Assembly: GCA_963810305.1 (NCBI GenBank) | Contig: CAWEMY010000001.1 | Coordinates: forward strand, 186,001 to 250,000 | DNA from: JACDCA01 sp963810305 | Lineage (GTDB): Bacteria; Acidobacteriota; Vicinamibacteria; Vicinamibacterales; 2-12-FULL-66-21 | Length of the DNA stretch: 64,000 nucleotides | Direction of reading: 5' to 3' | Part shown: piece by piece, positions 41,922-51,152 of the stretch | Position numbering within the stretch: position 1 is the stretch's first letter | Layout: each line of letters starts with the position of its first letter | The notes under the pieces: model-generated | Told to the model about the DNA's origin: nothing | What the model saw: only the letters and a program-made list of their open reading frames with translations | The model's database searches: none | Translations under genes and position numbers: made by a program

Positions 41922-42617
41922 TCATAGGAGCAGGCTCAGAATGAATGCCGACGGCGGATCCACGAGCCGCCAGAGAATGCCGGAGAACATCAGCGCGTAG
42001 AGAATGATGAACCCGAACTGCCGCAACCCGTGGATCACCCCTCCCATGCTGTCAGGGAGCAGACCGGCGAGCACGTTACCACCGTCGAGCGGCGGGATCG
42101 GCAACATGTTGAAGACTGCAAGCAGCACGTTGATTCTCACCGCCATCAGCAGGATCTGGCCGCCACCGCTGAGCGACAAGGCGTCCTCCGGCGTGAGGGT
42201 CCGCAATGCGGCTGCGGCTATCGCAGCCATGATGAGATTGCTGGCCGGGCCAGCCGCCGCGACGATCATGAAGTCGCGCTTCGGATGACCCAGCCGGCTG
42301 ATGTTGACCGGCACCGGCTTGGCCCATCCGAGGATCGGAAGGCCGCTGAACATCGCGATCAACGGGAGCACGACCGTCCCGAGAAGGTCGATGTGCACCG
42401 CCGGGTTGAACGAGACGCGCCCGAGCATGCGGGCGGTGGGATCGCCGAGGCGGTCCGCCGTCCAGGCGTGCGCCCACTCGTGCACCGTGAGTGACGCGAG
42501 CACGACCGCGAAGGCCAGAAGAATCGACGCGATATCCAATCGGATCGGCTGAAAAAACTCTGAATTCGGGGGGCTGCAGGAACGCAGAATCGTACGGCAA
42601 ACCCGTTGATAGTTCAA
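41922..42617 (-). CDS. Site-2 protease type (M50) membrane metalloprotease, about 205-231 aa
   Basis: Zinc protease within the membrane. The HExxH motif is in SLTVHEWAHAWTADRLGDPT, and the third ligand region is FNMLPIPPLDGGNVLAGL. About five hydrophobic segments are present and no PDZ domain. The length matches the compact M50 group often found before trpS and scpA. The listed start is a TTG; a second TTG near 42536 (LDIASILLAF) is possible. The stop overlaps the probable trpS start. Confidence 0.9.
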   Translation of the reverse strand: MNYQRVCRTILRSCSPPNSEFFQPIRLDIASILLAFAVVLASLTVHEWAHAWTADRLGDPTARMLGRVSFNPAVHIDLLGTVVLPLIAMFSGLPILGWAKPVPVNISRLGHPKRDFMIVAAAGPASNLIMAAIAAAALRTLTPEDALSLSGGGQILLMAVRINVLLAVFNMLPIPPLDGGNVLAGLLPDSMGGVIHGLRQFGFIILYALMFSGILWRLVDPPSAFILSLLL

Positions 42618-42669
42618 GACTTATCTGATCGCGGGTGGTGTCTCGGTTTGAGTTTTCGTCCACTCGCGG

Positions 42670-44634
42670 TCAGGCCGGCCTGACCCCGCCTGCAAAATGA
42701 CTGAGGACCGCGTCGGCGCACCTCGAGCCGACGATGCGAACGAGCTCCTCGCGAGTGGCGCGGCGGACGCCGGCGACGCTGCCAAACGCGCGAAGCAGCG
42801 CATTCCGCCGCCGCGCGCCGACGCCGGGGATCGTGTCGATCTCCGACCGCAGGTCGCGCTTTGTGCGCGACTGGCGATGGAACGTCACGGCGAACCGGTG
42901 CGCCTCGTCGCGGATCCGCTGGATCAGGAGCAGCGCCGGACTGTCCTTCGGCATCGCGATGCCGTCGACGTGATCGCGAGTGAAGAGCAGCTCCTCCTTC
43001 TTCGCAATGCCGACGGCAACGAGATTCGCCAGCCCGAGCTCCTGCAGCGCCTGGTAGGCGGCAGCCAGCTGCCCCTTGCCGCCATCGATGAGGATCAGGT
43101 CAGGAAACGGTCCGCCGTTCTCGAGCACCTTCCTGTAACGCCGCAAGACGACCTCGTGCATCGACGCAAAATCGTCTAAAAACCGGGGCGCGGGGCTGCG
43201 GGATGCGGGACTCGCGGTCGAGTCCGCGCTCCGCGTCCGGCGGCCGAGCCTGCCGAGCCCCGAGCCCCGAGCCCCGAGTCCCGAGCCCCGGATACGGAAC
43301 TTGCGATAGTCCCCGCGCTTCATCCGCCCGTCTTCGCACACCACCATTGACGCGACGGTTTCGCTGCCCTGGATCGTCGAGATATCGAAGCACTCGATCC
43401 GCCGCGGCAGTGACGGAAGCGCCAGGACGACGCGCAGTGTCTCGAGGGCGTCGTAGTTCGCGGCCACGTTCTCGTTGAAGCGCGCCTGATAGCCGACCGC
43501 CGCGTTTCGCGCGGCGAGGTCGAGCAGCCCGCGCTTCTCGCCGCGCCTCGGCACCGAGATCCGGACGCGGCGTTTGGCGGCGGCGCTCAGCCAGCCCTCG
43601 ATCATCTCGGTGTCGGCCTGGGCGAACGCCAGCGGCAGGTGCACCTCCGGCGGCGCGATTCGGTCGGCGTAGAACTGCTGCACGGCGGCCTGCAGAATCT
43701 CGGACTCATTCACGGCCGGCTGAAGCCGCGCTCTACCCGGATCCTCGCTGGCCGGCAACGCTTCGGCAGCGTTGTCGGTAACCAGCTCCATGCGCTCGAC
43801 CACACGGCCGCCGCGCACCTGGAAGATCTGGACGACGGCGCCGGCGGGGCCGGCCTTGATCCCGAACGCGTCGCGATCCCCCATCTGCACGGTCGACATC
43901 TTCTGCTGACGCGTCTGCAGCGTCTCGACGGTGCGGATCGCGTCGCGCAGCTGCGCGGCCTGCTCGAACCGCTCCGCCGAGGACGCCTCGATCATCCGGT
44001 CCTTCAGCGTCGTGACCAGCTCCTCGTTGCGCCCTTCGAGAAACAGGCGGGTGTGCTCGACCGCGACGCGGTACTGGTCTTCGCTGCAGATCTCGCGGAC
44101 GCACGGAGCGACACAGCGCTTGATGTCGAACTCGAGACACGGACGTCCGCGCTCGCCGGTGATCACCTCGTTGCAGGAGCGGATCCCGAACAGCTTGTGA
44201 CTCAGTGACATCGTCTTGCGCGCCAGCGACGCCGGCAGGAAGGGACCCGCATAGAAGTGATCGTCGCGTTCGACGTGCCGCGCGACCAGCACCCGCGGGA
44301 ACGCCTCACCGACGGTCAGCTGCAGGTACGGATAGTTCTTGTCGTCGCGCAGCAGGATGTTGTAGCGCGGCATCCGCTGCTTGATCAGGTGATTCTCGAG
44401 CGCCAGCGCCTCGACCACCGAGTCGGTGACGATCACGTCGAGCCGCTGCGCTTCGTCGAGCAGCGCGTCGATCCGGGGACTCATTCCCTGGGCTCCCAGG
44501 TACGACCGGACGCGATCGCGCAGGACTTTCGCCTTGCCGACGTACAGAGTTTCCCCGGCCCGGTTGTAGTACAGGTAGACGCCGGGCTGTTCCGGCAGAC
44601 GGGCGATCTGGGCCTTGAGGTCGCGAATCGGCAT
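42670..44634 (-). CDS. uvrC: Excinuclease ABC subunit C, 654 aa, with an in-frame repeat insert
   Basis: Makes both incisions in nucleotide excision repair. The GIY-YIG nuclease domain is at residues 15-95 (GVYLYYNRAGETLYVGKAKV), the UVR domain at about 205-240 (EELVTTLKDRMIEASSAERF), the RNase H-like nuclease from IECFDISTIQGSETVASMVV onward, and a C-terminal helix-hairpin-helix (IDTIPGVGARRRNALLRAFG). Between YRKFRIR and DDFASMHEVVLRRYRKV about 35 extra Gly/Arg/Ser/Pro-rich residues are encoded by a GC-rich heptamer array at 43184-43291. The reading frame is kept, so the protein may be functional. Confidence 0.95.
   Translation of the reverse strand: MPIRDLKAQIARLPEQPGVYLYYNRAGETLYVGKAKVLRDRVRSYLGAQGMSPRIDALLDEAQRLDVIVTDSVVEALALENHLIKQRMPRYNILLRDDKNYPYLQLTVGEAFPRVLVARHVERDDHFYAGPFLPASLARKTMSLSHKLFGIRSCNEVITGERGRPCLEFDIKRCVAPCVREICSEDQYRVAVEHTRLFLEGRNEELVTTLKDRMIEASSAERFEQAAQLRDAIRTVETLQTRQQKMSTVQMGDRDAFGIKAGPAGAVVQIFQVRGGRVVERMELVTDNAAEALPASEDPGRARLQPAVNESEILQAAVQQFYADRIAPPEVHLPLAFAQADTEMIEGWLSAAAKRRVRISVPRRGEKRGLLDLAARNAAVGYQARFNENVAANYDALETLRVVLALPSLPRRIECFDISTIQGSETVASMVVCEDGRMKRGDYRKFRIRGSGLGARGSGLGRLGRRTRSADSTASPASRSPAPRFLDDFASMHEVVLRRYRKVLENGGPFPDLILIDGGKGQLAAAYQALQELGLANLVAVGIAKKEELLFTRDHVDGIAMPKDSPALLLIQRIRDEAHRFAVTFHRQSRTKRDLRSEIDTIPGVGARRRNALLRAFGSVAGVRRATREELVRIVGSRCADAVLSHFAGGVRPA
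43184..43291. repeat. GC-rich heptamer array inside uvrC (GCGGGGC and GAGCCCC blocks)
   Basis: A first block at 43184-43215 repeats CGGGGCG, CGGGGCT and CGGGATG. A second block at 43254-43291 repeats CGAGCCC five times with one variant, CGAGTCC. The two blocks are roughly inverted relative to each other around a non-repetitive 38-base centre. The total insert is a multiple of three with no stop on the minus strand. Confidence 0.85.
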
Positions 44635-44738
44635 GGGCTACACTGCGAATTCTTGCGCCAATTGAACCTTTCATTATACCTGCCCCGCCACGCCGCGACC
44701 GCCCGCCCGCCTCGACGAAGCGCAGCGAAAGCGGGCCA

Positions 44739-45342
44739 ATGACCGTCACCGGCCTCATCGGCACGATCTGCATGTTCCCGCTGCGAGCGATCATCGCAGT
44801 GTGCGTCGCGCTACGCATTCATCCGAACATCCTGACGTTTGTCGGCGTGCTCATCAACGTCGCGGCGGCATGGCAGCTGGCGTTCGGCCACTTCATCAGC
44901 GCCGGCGTGATCATGATCGTCGCCAACATTTTCGACTTCATCGACGGGAAGGTTGCCCGCGAGCTGCATGCGGAATCCGCCTTCGGTGGCTTCTGGGACT
45001 CGGTCATCGACCGGTTCTCGGATATCGCGCTGTTCATCGGATTGATCTACCTGTACTCGTCGCTCCGCCGTACTCGACTACGTCATGATCACGGCGCTGG
45101 CGATGATGTTCGCGATCATGACCAGCTACACGCGCGCCCGGGCCGAGTCGCTGATCACCAAGTGCAAGGTCGGTTTCATGGAGCGCCCCGAACGCATCGT
45201 GCTGTTCATGATCGGCGCCTTCACCAACCGGATGGCCGCGGTGATGTGGGTGATCGGCGTCCTCTCGTTGTTCACGGTCGCGGACCGGATTCTTTACACC
45301 TACCGCGAGCTCCGCGACGTGCACCCGGAGCCGGTCGCATGA
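44739..45342 (+). CDS. CDP-alcohol phosphatidyltransferase family protein, frameshifted
   Basis: Integral membrane enzyme transferring a phosphatidyl group from CDP-diacylglycerol to an alcohol. The active-site signature is complete in the first frame: FIDGKVARELHAESAFGGFW followed by DSVIDRFSD (D-G-x2-A-R-x8-G-x3-D-x3-D). At about 45055-45075 the coding moves one base, continuing as VLDYVMITALAMMFAIMTSY then TRARAESLITKCKVGFMERP to the TGA at 45342. One extra base explains it. The alcohol substrate (glycerol phosphate or an inositol phosphate type) is not clear. The stop overlaps the next ATG. Confidence 0.82.
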
Positions 45343-45545
45343 AGAAGACCGTTTTCCTCCCCGGCAGGATCCTGTGGAATGCCTTCTTCTGGACCTACGA
45401 GCGCGCCACCTGGCAGTACGACGTCATGGTGATCGCGATCCTGGCGTTCATCTGGCTGACACCGCCAGACTGGCTGGGCGATCCGATGGCGACCGGAGAA
45501 GGTCCGCTTGGCTATCTGGCGGACCTGCTCGCTGACAACTCCTAA
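45339..45545 (+). CDS. Small membrane protein of unknown function, 68 aa
   Basis: Starts at the ATGA overlap with the phosphatidyltransferase. It contains one hydrophobic helix (YDVMVIAILAFIWLTPPDWL) after an aromatic, basic N-terminal part (FLPGRILWNAFFWTYERATW). It is too small for an enzyme and may be an accessory of the preceding membrane enzyme. The TAA stop is provided by the TAACCTC heptamer array. Confidence 0.65.
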   Translation: MKKTVFLPGRILWNAFFWTYERATWQYDVMVIAILAFIWLTPPDWLGDPMATGEGPLGYLADLLADNS

Positions 45546-45620
45546 CCTCTAACTCCTAACCTCTAACTTCTAACTTCTAACTTCTAAAATTTTAGGAGTT
45601 AGGATTAGACGTTAGGAGTT
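45538..45620. repeat. Inverted heptamer array, TAACTTC family (copy 3)
   Basis: The left block has units TAACCTC, TAACTCC, TAACCTC and TAACTTC three times (45543-45584). The right block has inverted units AGGAGTT, AGGATT, AGACGTT, AGGAGTT (to 45620). One right-hand unit has lost a base. It lies between convergent genes and supplies the stop of the upstream small membrane protein gene. Confidence 0.9.
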
Positions 45621-45628
45621 GACAAGCG

Positions 45629-46186
45629 TCAGATAACGTCGCGTTCGTCGTGGTTGCTCAGGTCGAGCGATTTGTCGGTGAAGTGGATGTCGTGGGCGGC
45701 GATCTTGTCGCGGAGCACGCGGCGGGCGGCGCCGTAATAGCTCTCCGGAACCGTGAGCCGGCGACCGAAGTCGCGCACGCGGTCGAGCAGCACCAGCGTG
45801 AGTTGCTCGTCTTCCCGCCACGCCATGCCGCCGATGCGTGAATAGGGCACGAACCCCCCGTCCGCCCAGATCCCATCCTCGTAGAACCCCCGCCCGATCT
45901 TCAGGCTGAGCGGGACCCCATACCCGTAGTAGACGAGCATCATCGTCTCGCCGAACACCTCGGAGGGATGCCATCGCAGCACCGCGAGCTTGTAGACGAT
46001 GAGCAGGCTGAGGACTGCACCGAGGCCGATCAGAATCGCGTAGTAGGGGGGACGGCGTCCCGGCCATGTCAGGAGCGCCTGGGACCGGAGTCGCAGGAAA
46101 CGGATGAACTGGAAGGCCAGACGAAGATTAGCCAGAAGGAAGCCGACGCCGAGGACGAAGAGGATCTTTGAGAGATCCATGATCAA
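45629..46186 (-). CDS. Membrane protein of unknown function (DUF5673-like), 185 aa
   Basis: Two hydrophobic N-terminal helices (ILFVLGVGFLLANLRLAF and YYAILIGLGAVLSLLIVYKL) precede a soluble C-terminal part with GRGFYEDGIWADGGFVPYSR then GGMAWREDEQLTLVLLDR, a pattern like PH-fold DUF5673 domains that sense or anchor at membranes. The function is unknown. It is the last gene of the efp-tdk strand and converges with the small membrane protein gene. Confidence 0.72.
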   Translation of the reverse strand: MIMDLSKILFVLGVGFLLANLRLAFQFIRFLRLRSQALLTWPGRRPPYYAILIGLGAVLSLLIVYKLAVLRWHPSEVFGETMMLVYYGYGVPLSLKIGRGFYEDGIWADGGFVPYSRIGGMAWREDEQLTLVLLDRVRDFGRRLTVPESYYGAARRVLRDKIAAHDIHFTDKSLDLSNHDERDVI

Positions 46187-46265
46187 CTTGATTGAACTGA
46201 CGATGACGATTGTAGACTATGAACGGAGCGAACACGCAGTATTAGACACCAAACGGCGCGAGAGG

Positions 46266-46337
46266 TTCAATCGCTCGTTCAATCGTCAATCCGCATCAAT
46301 CCGTCAATCGCCAATCGAATCCTCAATCGTCAATCGT
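46266..46337. repeat. Loose heptamer array, TCAATCG family
   Basis: Nine copies of TCAATCG, TCAATCC or CCAATCG, partly contiguous and partly separated by 3-5 bases, fill the spacer downstream of tdk up to its stop codon. Only one orientation is clear. Confidence 0.75.
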
Positions 46338-46910
<573 letters not shown>

Positions 46911-46979
46911 TGACTTATCGGCGGGGCCCCCTGCACCCCGCCTGGCGGCCTTCACTCGCTACCGCTCCGTTCCGGCCGC

Positions 46980-47540
46980 TCATGCTCGTGACAGATACTC
47001 GCCGGTTTCGGTGCTGACGCGGATGGTATCGCCGGGGTTGATGAACGGCGGCACGCTGACGACGAGACCGGTTTCGAGCGTCGCGGGCTTGATCTGGTTG
47101 CTGGCCGTCGCTCCTTTGATGCCGGGCACGGTGTCGGTGACCTTCAGGTCCACCGTCACCGGCAGCTCGATGCCAACCGGCTCGCTCCCGTAGAACTCGA
47201 CCGCAATGACGGCATCCGGGATCAGGTAGTTCACCGATTCCCCGAGCGCTTCCGCGGTGATGTGGGATTGCTCGTAAGTCTCGGTGTCCATGAAGTGGTA
47301 GGAATCGCCGTCCTTGTACATGTACTGCATCTGACGCTCGTCCAGCACGGCGCGCTCGACGAAGTCCTCCGAACGCAGTTTCTGGTCCGCGAGCGAGCCG
47401 GTGCGGATGTTGCGGAACTTGACCCGGACGAACCCCCGCAGGTTGCCCGGTGTCACATGCTGAAGGTCGAGCACCCTGAACAGATCCTCGCCGATCTTGA
47501 TCAGCATTCCTTTCTTCATTCGGGTCGCTTGTAGGCTCAT
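46980..47540 (-). CDS. efp: Elongation factor P, 186 aa, with an atypical tip loop
   Basis: Rescues ribosomes stalled at polyproline. The KOW domain starts MKKGMLIKIGEDLFRVLDLQ, the central OB domain has YMYKDGDSYHFMDTETYEQ, and the C-terminal domain has the signature KGATASNQIKPATLETGL and VPPFINPGDTIRVSTETGEY. In domain I the loop that carries the modified residue reads HVTPGNLRGFVRV: Asn stands at the position of the beta-lysylated Lys34 of E. coli EF-P. The upstream side faces a CACGTG array and the divergent Hsp20 gene. Confidence 0.95.
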   Translation of the reverse strand: MSLQATRMKKGMLIKIGEDLFRVLDLQHVTPGNLRGFVRVKFRNIRTGSLADQKLRSEDFVERAVLDERQMQYMYKDGDSYHFMDTETYEQSHITAEALGESVNYLIPDAVIAVEFYGSEPVGIELPVTVDLKVTDTVPGIKGATASNQIKPATLETGLVVSVPPFINPGDTIRVSTETGEYLSRA

Positions 47541-47554
47541 TGACCTGTGATTCT

Positions 47555-47766
47555 ACACGTGCGACGTGCGGCACGTGCGACGGGCTCACGTGCCACGTGC
47601 GGACGGGCTCACGTGCCACGTGCGGACGGGCTCACGTGCCACGTGCGGACGGGCTCACGTGCACGTGCGGACGGGCTCACGTGGCACGTGGCACGTTGGC
47701 ACGTTGGCACGTTGGCACGTCCGCACGTGGCACGTCGCACGTCGCACGTCGCACGTCGCACGTGTA
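47555..47766. repeat. Inverted array of CACGTG-family units (copy 3)
   Basis: The left block (47555-47685) repeats units of about 15-22 bp built from CACGTGC, GGACGGGCT and CACGTGC. The right block (47685-47766) repeats GGCACGTT and then GTCGCAC four times. The blocks are largely complementary. The array makes up nearly the whole divergent promoter region of efp and the Hsp20 gene. Confidence 0.9.
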
Positions 47767-47778
47767 ATATCGTTGGTG

Positions 47779-48174
47779 ATGTCCAGTCCCTGGCGTGACT
47801 TGCGCGGGTGGCACGAGCGCCTCGAGCGCCTCAGCGGCCACCACGGGGACGCCTGGGTGCCGCCGATCGACGTGTTCGAGACGGCGGACCGGTATGTCAT
47901 CGCCGCGGAGCTTCCGGGCCTGGTTCGCGACCAGATCGAGCTCGCGATGGACGATTCCAAGCTCACCATCCGCGGACGCCGGGTCGAGACGCCCGGCGGG
48001 CCGGACGTCCACTACCATCAGGTCGAGCGCGGACATGGCGCATTCGCCCGCACCTTCGAATTCGCCGAGAAGATCGACGTCGATCGCGTGACCGCGGATC
48101 TGACCGACGGCGTGCTGACCGTCTCGCTGCCGAAGCACGCGCTCCTGCCGACGCGCAAGATCGAAGTGCGGTGA
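47779..48174 (+). CDS. Hsp20/alpha-crystallin family small heat shock protein, 131 aa
   Basis: ATP-independent holdase chaperone. The alpha-crystallin domain begins VPPIDVFETADRYVIAAELP and has LTIRGRRVETPGGPDVHYHQ, RTFEFAEKIDVDRVTADL, and the C-terminal strand DGVLTVSLPKHA. The N-terminal arm is short and the C-terminal IXI motif is replaced by TRKIEVR. The start at ATG 47779 (GTG 47776 also possible) lacks a clear ribosome binding site because the array ends 13 bases upstream. It is followed after 16 bases by the HtrA-type protease gene, a plausible envelope-stress pair. Confidence 0.92.
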   Translation: MSSPWRDLRGWHERLERLSGHHGDAWVPPIDVFETADRYVIAAELPGLVRDQIELAMDDSKLTIRGRRVETPGGPDVHYHQVERGHGAFARTFEFAEKIDVDRVTADLTDGVLTVSLPKHALLPTRKIEVR

Positions 48175-48190
48175 CCAGAAAGACGCCCCC

Positions 48191-49355
48191 ATGCTGAGAC
48201 GCATCCTCGTCGTCACACTCTTCCTGGTGTCCGGGTTTCTGGCCGGGCTGGTTCTCACCGGACGGATGCGGACGGCTGAAGAGTCCTCCGCCGCGCAGGC
48301 GCCGTCCGCCACTCAGGCACAGCCGGCTCGCCCAGCCGCTGTGCCGCAGGGGCTGCCCGACCTGACCGGCATTGCCGAGCGCGCCGTGAACGCCGTCACC
48401 AGCATCTCGTCCACGCAGATCGTGCGGTCGCCGTTCTCGGACGATCCATTCTTCCGGCGGTTCTTTGGCGAAGACATGTTCGGCGCGCAGCGGGCGCAGA
48501 GTCTCGGCTCCGGCGTCATCGTTTCGGCGGATGGATACGTCCTCACCAACGCCCATGTCGTCGGCGGCACTCGGGGCGAGGTGTCCGAGGTATCGGTCAT
48601 CCTCTCCGACAAACGTGAATTCCGCGCCAAGATCATCGGCGTGGACGAGGTCACAGACCTCGCGGTCCTGAAGATCAACGCCACGAAACTGCCCACGATC
48701 CCCTGGGGAGATTCATCGAAACTGCGGGTCGCGGAGTGGGTCCTGGCGATCGGCAATCCGTTCGGCGTCTTCAACCAGAGCGTCACACTCGGCATCGTCT
48801 CAGCAACCGGACGAACAGTGCAGGGGCTCGGGACCGAGAGCTTCATTCAGACCGACGCGGCGATCAACAAGGGCAACTCCGGTGGCGCCTTGATCAACGC
48901 CCGCGGTGAACTGGTGGGCATCAACACCGCCATCTACAGCGAGACCGGAGGCTACCAGGGTATCGGGCTGGCCGTGCCGAGCAACCTTGCCCGCAAGACG
49001 CTCGACGAGCTGGTGAAGACCGGGACCATCCGGCGCGGCACCATCGCCGGGATCGAGCTGGCGACATTGACATCGGAGATTGCCCGAACAGCTGCGCGCG
49101 CCCGATACCCGGGGAGTCCTGGTCATGAGCGTGGACCCGCGGGCGCCCGCAGCCGAGGCCGGTCTGCGCCGCGGCGACATCATCGTCGAGTTCAACGGCA
49201 CGACGATCGAAGGCGGACCACACTTCATCCGGCTGGTCTCCGACGCGCAGATCGGAAGCTCGGTGGCCCTCTCGATCGTCCGCGACGGCCGCCGCGTCAC
49301 CGTTCGGGTGCCGATCTCGCAGGCGCAGTCCCGGGCCGTGCAGCAGCGCCGGTAA
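48191..49355 (+). CDS. HtrA/DegP-type serine protease with one PDZ domain, frameshifted
   Basis: Periplasmic, membrane-anchored quality-control protease. The N-terminal helix is MLRRILVVTLFLVSGFLAGL. The trypsin-like domain has the catalytic His in YVLTNAHVVGG, Asp in EVTDLAVLKINA and Ser in INKGNSGGALINARGELVGI. The PDZ domain (TRGVLVMSVDPRAPAAEAGL then RRGDIIVEFNG) lies one base out of frame. Coding passes from TLTSE to LPEQLRAPDTRG at about 49075-49081, where one surplus base explains the break. As read, the first frame continues to 49393 with a low-plausibility tail. The end overlaps the convergent AAG glycosylase gene. Confidence 0.88.
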
Positions 49356-49947
49356 GTCGCCGCCCTGATACGGCGGCGCTGCCGGCGGCGTAGCATCGCC
49401 ACTCCCGGTCGACTCCGACGGTGATACCAATACGCGGGCTCCACGCGACTTCACGCTCCGGCAGTCCAGCGTCCTCGATGCGCAACTCCGACGACACGAG
49501 ATCGCGCAGGTTGTGACGCAGCGAAATGCCGAGTGCCCGGGTCAGATTGCCGGGGCCGCGGCACAGCGACGCGGTGTTGAGAGCGCCCGCCGGCTTCCCG
49601 GTACCTCGGGCGCGCCTGCGCCGCATCAGCTTTTCACCCTGAAATGGTTCCAGGGCCCGGATCAATACCGCGGCTGGCCAGCCTTCGGCTTCGGTGACGG
49701 CATTGATCAAGTAATGGATCCCGTAATTCAGGTAGACGTACGCCAGCCCCGGCGGACCGTAGAGCGGTGCATTGCGGGCAGTTGGTCCAGGCGCCGCGTG
49801 ACAGGCGGGATCCGATTCGCCGATATACGCTTCGGTCTCGACGATGACACCGGAGGTGAGGCCGGCGGCAGTCTCATGAACCAGGAGCTTGCCGATCAGT
49901 TCACGCGTGACGACCAGCGTCGGACGCGCAAAGAAATCCCGTGTCAC
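49297..49947 (-). CDS. DNA-3-methyladenine glycosylase (AAG/MPG family), 216 aa
   Basis: Base-excision repair enzyme for alkylated purines. Starts at GTG (complement of 49945-49947), TRDFFARPTLVVTRELIGKL. The family signatures ETEAYIGESDPACHA, YLNYGIHYLINAVTE and CRGPGNLTRALGISL are present with catalytic Glu and Tyr residues. The last 15 residues (RPGTAPARSAPER) run into the antisense of the protease gene and may be an extension. Its start overlaps the HEAT protein stop by four bases, linking it with uvrA in a repair-gene unit. Confidence 0.92.
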   Translation of the reverse strand: MTRDFFARPTLVVTRELIGKLLVHETAAGLTSGVIVETEAYIGESDPACHAAPGPTARNAPLYGPPGLAYVYLNYGIHYLINAVTEAEGWPAAVLIRALEPFQGEKLMRRRRARGTGKPAGALNTASLCRGPGNLTRALGISLRHNLRDLVSSELRIEDAGLPEREVAWSPRIGITVGVDREWRCYAAGSAAVSGRRLTGAAARPGTAPARSAPER

Positions 49948-51152
49948 CGCATTTTGAGCCGCTCGATCGCACGCGTGGCTGCGCGCGCGACGTCGCGGTC
50001 GCGGTCCGTGACCAACGGCTGCACCATGGACACGTGCGCTGCGTTGCCGATCGCACCGAGCATCAGCGCGACGTTGCCCCGAATGGTGGGATCAGGATCC
50101 TTCAGGTGCGGAACCAGGCTGTCTGCCACCGGAGCGCCGAGCTCGATCAGGTAACCGGCGACCTGCGGCGCGAGCTTCTCGGAATCGACTGACTCGACGA
50201 GCCTCGGTATGTAGTTGCGTCCGAGCTTCTGGAGCGCGAAGGCCATCGCGATCCGCACCATTTCGGACGACTCGGTGCCGATGGCGGTCTCGAGCACAGG
50301 CACGGCTGACGGCTCACCGACGCGCCCGAGGCCCTCGGCTGCGGCCCGACGAAAGAACTGATCGCGGTCGGCCAGCCGTGCCTTGAACAACGGGACACTC
50401 GAGGAATGGCCGATCTTCGCCAGGCCGTCGAGGGCGGACCACCCCCCCTCGCCTTTTCGGTAGTGATCCAGTTGCTGCGTCAGCGACTGGATCGCGGTGA
50501 CCTCACGAATGTCACCGAGGGCGCGCATCGCTGCGAATCGCACCGGCTGCTGTGAGTCGTTGACCGCGTTGATCAAGGCCGGACCGGCGGCGGTAACCTG
50601 CAGCCGGCCGATCACGCGCGCCGCCGCGGCGCGCACCACCGGATCGTAATGATCCAGCGCCTTGATCAGTTGCTGCGTCGTCTCGTCTGCCACCGGCGGG
50701 CGCGCAATCGTGCCGAGCGCGTAGATCGCACTGTGCCTGACTGGAGCGGTCGCGTCATCGATGGCGCGCAAGAGGTTGCTGGTCAACTCGGGCGGAACCG
50801 GACGCGGCCACACGGCCAGCGGACCTGCTTCGAAGGCGGCCTCGGCGGGGCTCTCCCGCCGGGTTTCGACGATGAGCGCCACATGCCGGCGCGCGTCGAC
50901 CGGATCGACCAGGTAGAACGAGAGCTCGGTGGCAATCGCTTCCATCTGGATCTCGTCACCCGCGTCGTTGATCAGCGGCGCGATTGGGACGATGGCGTCG
51001 ACGTGCTTTGCCTCTTTCAGCGTCCGAAGGGCGTCGAGCCGGGCCCGGAAATCCGGATTCCGCAGATTGCGGACGACATCGTCCAATCGTTGTTGACCGG
51101 GTCCGTAGGTCCCCAGTGTGAACGCCAGGGCGAGCAGTAGAACGCTGGTCAT
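49944..51152 (-). CDS. HEAT-repeat protein with signal peptide, 402 aa
   Basis: An N-terminal hydrophobic segment (MTSVLLLALAFTLGTYG) suggests export. The rest is a series of HEAT/PBS-lyase-like helical repeats of about 30-35 residues, for example PVRHSAIYALGTIARPPVAD, PVVRAAAARVIGRLQVTAAG, PVRFAAMRALGDIREVTAIQ and QFFRRAAAEGLGRVGEPSAV. Such proteins are interaction scaffolds; no enzyme motif is visible. It is translationally coupled to uvrA upstream and the AAG gene downstream by four-base overlaps. Confidence 0.85.
   Translation of the reverse strand: MTSVLLLALAFTLGTYGPGQQRLDDVVRNLRNPDFRARLDALRTLKEAKHVDAIVPIAPLINDAGDEIQMEAIATELSFYLVDPVDARRHVALIVETRRESPAEAAFEAGPLAVWPRPVPPELTSNLLRAIDDATAPVRHSAIYALGTIARPPVADETTQQLIKALDHYDPVVRAAAARVIGRLQVTAAGPALINAVNDSQQPVRFAAMRALGDIREVTAIQSLTQQLDHYRKGEGGWSALDGLAKIGHSSSVPLFKARLADRDQFFRRAAAEGLGRVGEPSAVPVLETAIGTESSEMVRIAMAFALQKLGRNYIPRLVESVDSEKLAPQVAGYLIELGAPVADSLVPHLKDPDPTIRGNVALMLGAIGNAAHVSMVQPLVTDRDRDVARAATRAIERLKMR

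Noticed and set aside
47540..47778. Upstream in-frame extension of the Hsp20 gene through the CACGTG array
   Set aside because: The frame is open only because the repeat lacks stops; Hsp20 homology begins at MSSPWRDLRG, and no ribosome binding site precedes the upstream starts.
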